A stretch of DNA of 6,374 nt, taken from assembly GCA_021779775.1 (NCBI GenBank), contig JAJYAB010000106.1, forward strand, positions 1 to 6,374, in the 5' to 3' direction. Origin of the DNA: Actinomycetes bacterium (lineage in GTDB: Bacteria > Actinomycetota > Acidimicrobiia > Acidimicrobiales > UBA8190). This document shows, piece after piece, positions 5,312 to 6,374 of the stretch; the stretch's first letter is position 1; every line of letters starts with the position of its first letter. The position numbers and the translations under genes were made by a program. The notes beneath the pieces are model-generated. The model made no database searches. It saw only the letters and a list, made by a program, of their open reading frames with translations, and had not been told where the DNA came from.

Positions 5312-5344
5312 GCTACGTTCTTCCAAGGCTACGTTCTTCCAAGG
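5312..5344. repeat. Perfect 16-bp tandem repeat upstream of the hypothetical gene
   Basis: GCTACGTTCTTCCAAG occurs at 5312-5327 and again at 5328-5343 with no spacer, plus one further matching G. It ends about 28 bases before the likely start of the 5372 gene, so it falls in promoter or leader territory. It could be a binding-site pair or a slippage duplication. Confidence 0.88.
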
Positions 5345-5371
5345 TAGGCGAACAAAAGGTGCATACAGTTG

Positions 5372-5755
5372 GTGCCGTGGAGGTTCGCGGTCCCGCCCGA
5401 CGAGCGATTCAGGGCTCCATTATCAGCGGCCCGACTCACCACCCCAGCCCGAGGAGCACCGTTCACCGTGGCTAAGGTCGATGACCGGGGTGTCGTCTTG
5501 CTCTTTGGAGCGAAGGAGACGCCTACCCCGTTCTCTTGGAGCTCCCTGGAAGGAGCGGTCGAGTTTCTTCGGGGCAAGGGCTGGGTCACCATCGGGGGCG
5601 TCTATGACACCGGCTCGACGCCTGGAACTCTCGACAGCTACCTGAAGGGCTACATGAAACGTGCGACTGCCGGATGGGTCGCAGCGTTGTTCCAGGCGGC
5701 CGGGTTGGTACAACTCGACCGTCGGCCCCCGTCGCGCGTCCGGCTTGTCTCCTGA
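5372..5755 (+). CDS. Conserved-looking hypothetical protein
   Basis: About 128 residues, function not recognised. The frame has a protein-like pattern: alternating hydrophobic strands in FTVAKVDDRGVVLLFGAKET, a helix in WSSLEGAVEFLRGKGW, then VTIGGVYDTGSTPGTLDSYL and a helical KGYMKRATAGWVAALFQAAG with a basic C-terminus. It has no signal peptide or membrane segment, so it should be cytoplasmic. I have a vague memory of similar short actinobacterial proteins with the GTLD...LKGYxKRATAGWVA stretch but cannot name a family. The start is uncertain: TTG 5369 and GTG 5372 are adjacent, with only AAAAGG at 5354-5359 as a weak, distant ribosome site, and the N-terminal 35 residues look less conserved-like. 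It could be the surviving end of a longer gene. A short hairpin overlaps the stop codon. Confidence 0.55.
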   Translation: MPWRFAVPPDERFRAPLSAARLTTPARGAPFTVAKVDDRGVVLLFGAKETPTPFSWSSLEGAVEFLRGKGWVTIGGVYDTGSTPGTLDSYLKGYMKRATAGWVAALFQAAGLVQLDRRPPSRVRLVS

Positions 5756-5767
5756 CAGCGGTGTCAG
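5752..5767 (+). terminator. Short hairpin over the stop codon of the hypothetical gene
   Basis: CTGACA (5752-5757) and TGTCAG (5762-5767) form a perfect 6-bp stem with a GCGG loop. The stop codon TGA is in the left arm. No T-run follows, so termination activity is doubtful. Confidence 0.3.
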
Positions 5768-5913
5768 TCATTGTGTAGCGGGTCCAGGCACGTGACGAGC
5801 GAAATGAGGCGAGCCCCTGGTCGTGGAGGTTCGAATACGAGCGACTACGGCCCACCCGGTTCGCTGACCTGCACGTTCGCACCATCGATCGGAACGGTGC
5901 GTGAACCACGCGG

Positions 5914-5919
5914 TAGGAT
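5914..5919 (+). promoter_or_regulatory. Probable -10 box for a leaderless hicB transcript
   Basis: TAGGAT fits the actinobacterial TAnnnT -10 pattern and ends seven bases before ATG 5927, so transcription would begin at or very near the start codon. No convincing -35 is seen. The same bases could instead act as a weak AGGA ribosome site. Confidence 0.45.
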
Positions 5920-5926
5920 GAGTCCG

Positions 5927-6127
5927 ATGGAGTTCACAGCGGCGATCACCCACGAGGATCCCTGGTACGTGGCACGGTGCCTCGATGTTGAGGTCGCGAG
6001 CCAGGGCAAGTCGACCGAGGAGGCCTTGGCGAACCTCAAGGAAGCCCTCGAGCTCTACTTCGAGGATGAGGTTCTTCCTGACGATTTGGAACCACCGATC
6101 ATCGCCACCTTGCGTCTCACTGCGTGA
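5927..6127 (+). CDS. hicB: HicB-like antitoxin (short form)
   Basis: A 66-residue protein with the compact HicB-like antitoxin fold (degenerate RNase-H-like): MEFTAAITHEDPWYVARCLD, then VEVASQGKSTEEALANLKEA and LELYFEDEV. The 'W-x-VA-x-C(L/P)-x-x-x-V-x-SQG-x-(T/S)-x-EEAL-x-N-x-x-EA-x-x-LY' pattern is diagnostic. HicB neutralises the HicA mRNA interferase by occupying its active site. Short HicB proteins like this often lack a separate DNA-binding domain, and I see none here. ATG 5927 starts exactly at the conserved N-terminus; ATG 5918 (three codons longer) is possible, but it overlaps the apparent -10 box. The gene precedes its toxin by a GTGA overlap, yet the toxin is truncated, so this may be an orphan antitoxin. 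HicB before HicA is the less common order of the two known arrangements. Confidence 0.85.
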   Translation: MEFTAAITHEDPWYVARCLDVEVASQGKSTEEALANLKEALELYFEDEVLPDDLEPPIIATLRLTA

Positions 6128-6204
6128 CGCCGGCTCTTCCGGTCCTCTCGGGAGCAGACGCGGTCCGGGCTCTGGCCAAAGCAGGCTCAGACCTCCGGAA
6201 GTAG
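6124..6204 (+). pseudogene. hicA: Truncated HicA toxin start
   Basis: GTG 6124 overlaps the hicB stop (GTGA) and opens a frame reading TPALPVLSGADAVRALAKAG, then SDLRK and TAG at 6202-6204: 26 residues. 'LPVLSG-x-x-x-V-x-AL-x-KAG' is the N-terminus of HicA/YcfA-type mRNA interferases, normally about 60-80 residues. The catalytic His in the usual 'GSH' motif is absent from this frame. In another frame, 6198-6221 encodes EVADSHLV before a TGA, faintly like the HicA 'EVV-x-Q-x-GSHL' segment. A frameshift followed by loss of the 3' part is therefore likely. The toxin should be non-functional. The identification rests on about 20 residues plus the coupled position. Confidence 0.7.
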
Positions 6205-6283
6205 CTGACAGCCACCTCGTTTGACCTGGGAGATTTTCCGGGCCTGATGGTCGGGAATCCGTGCAATTCTTCTCTTGGTGGGG

Positions 6284-6289
6284 TAGGCT
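6284..6289 (+). promoter_or_regulatory. Possible -10 box for the right-edge ORF
   Basis: TAGGCT matches TAnnnT and ends six bases before GTG 6296, again compatible with a leaderless transcript. The -35 region (GTGCAA or similar near 6261) is weak. Confidence 0.4.
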
Positions 6290-6295
6290 CGATCC

Positions 6296-6374
6296 GTGTA
6301 CGAAGCTGTGGCAGTGGAGCTGGCGGGGATGCCCGAGATGGCGTCGTTGCGCCGGGTCTCAACCGGTGGCGAGA
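6296..6374 (+). CDS. Start of an unidentified ORF, truncated by the right edge
   Basis: From GTG 6296 the frame is open to the end of the window and reads YEAVAVELAGMPEMASLRRV, then STGGE. No stop is met in 26 codons, and an actinobacterial-looking -10 box lies just upstream. The N-terminus is reminiscent of DUF222/13E12-type HNH endonuclease proteins common in actinobacterial accessory DNA, but too little is present to assign a family. Other starts (GTG 6311 or 6317, both in the same frame) cannot be excluded. Confidence 0.4.
   Translation, partial: MYEAVAVELAGMPEMASLRRVSTGGE

Noticed and set aside
5820..5850. GGTTCGAAT at 5828-5836, resembling a tRNA T-loop
   Set aside because: The flanking bases do not pair into a T-stem and no acceptor, D-arm or anticodon arm can be built around it; no attachment-site duplicate was seen.
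1..6374. CRISPR array or large non-coding RNA
   Set aside because: The only repeats are pairs of adjacent short duplications and IS ends; no regularly spaced repeat series and no recognisable structured RNA was found by eye.

Overview
This is a GC-rich window with actinobacterial (Actinomycetota-like) character. The signs are strong G/C bias at third codon positions, GTG starts with strong Shine-Dalgarno sequences, TAnnnT -10 boxes placed so close to start codons that leaderless mRNAs are likely, and protein families common in that phylum. It reads as an accessory insertion hotspot: mobile elements, two toxin-antitoxin loci (one intact, one broken) and gene remnants. I see no housekeeping gene, rRNA, tRNA or CRISPR array.

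Layout, left to right. At 1-130 (minus) is a fragment of an IS21-family IstA transposase, running off the left edge. It is followed by a stretch with imperfect direct repeats (165-239) that may be an IS21-type end. At 337-2191 is a complete IS1182-like element with 15-bp inverted ends bordered on both sides by CTAG. Its transposase (403-1975) is split by a +1 frame change in a G/C run near 1500. At 2363-3048 (minus) is an intact vapBC module with a downstream hairpin, a consensus -10 box and a perfect 18-bp tandem repeat in its leader. At 3121-5011 is a second complete element, IS701/IS4-like, with 13-bp inverted ends and an exact 6-bp target duplication (GGGTGT). It carries a transposase (minus) and a divergent small Cys/His-motif protein resembling DUF6788, with a 21-bp hairpin palindrome between them. 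At 5012-5288 (minus) is the remnant of a helix-turn-helix gene that this element interrupted; it contains a 12-bp-arm palindrome. At 5372-5755 is a hypothetical protein, preceded by a perfect 16-bp tandem repeat. At 5927-6204 is a HicB-like antitoxin with the truncated start of its hicA partner. At 6296 an unidentified ORF begins and runs off the right edge.

How the parts relate. The IS701-like insertion separated the HTH gene from vapBC, which reads in the same direction. Its terminal repeat now lies where the vapBC -35 box would sit, so the toxin-antitoxin operon may use a hybrid promoter. Most interesting for follow-up are the two-gene IS with its divergent accessory protein, that hybrid vapBC promoter with its tandem-repeat leader, and the HTH remnant with its embedded palindrome.
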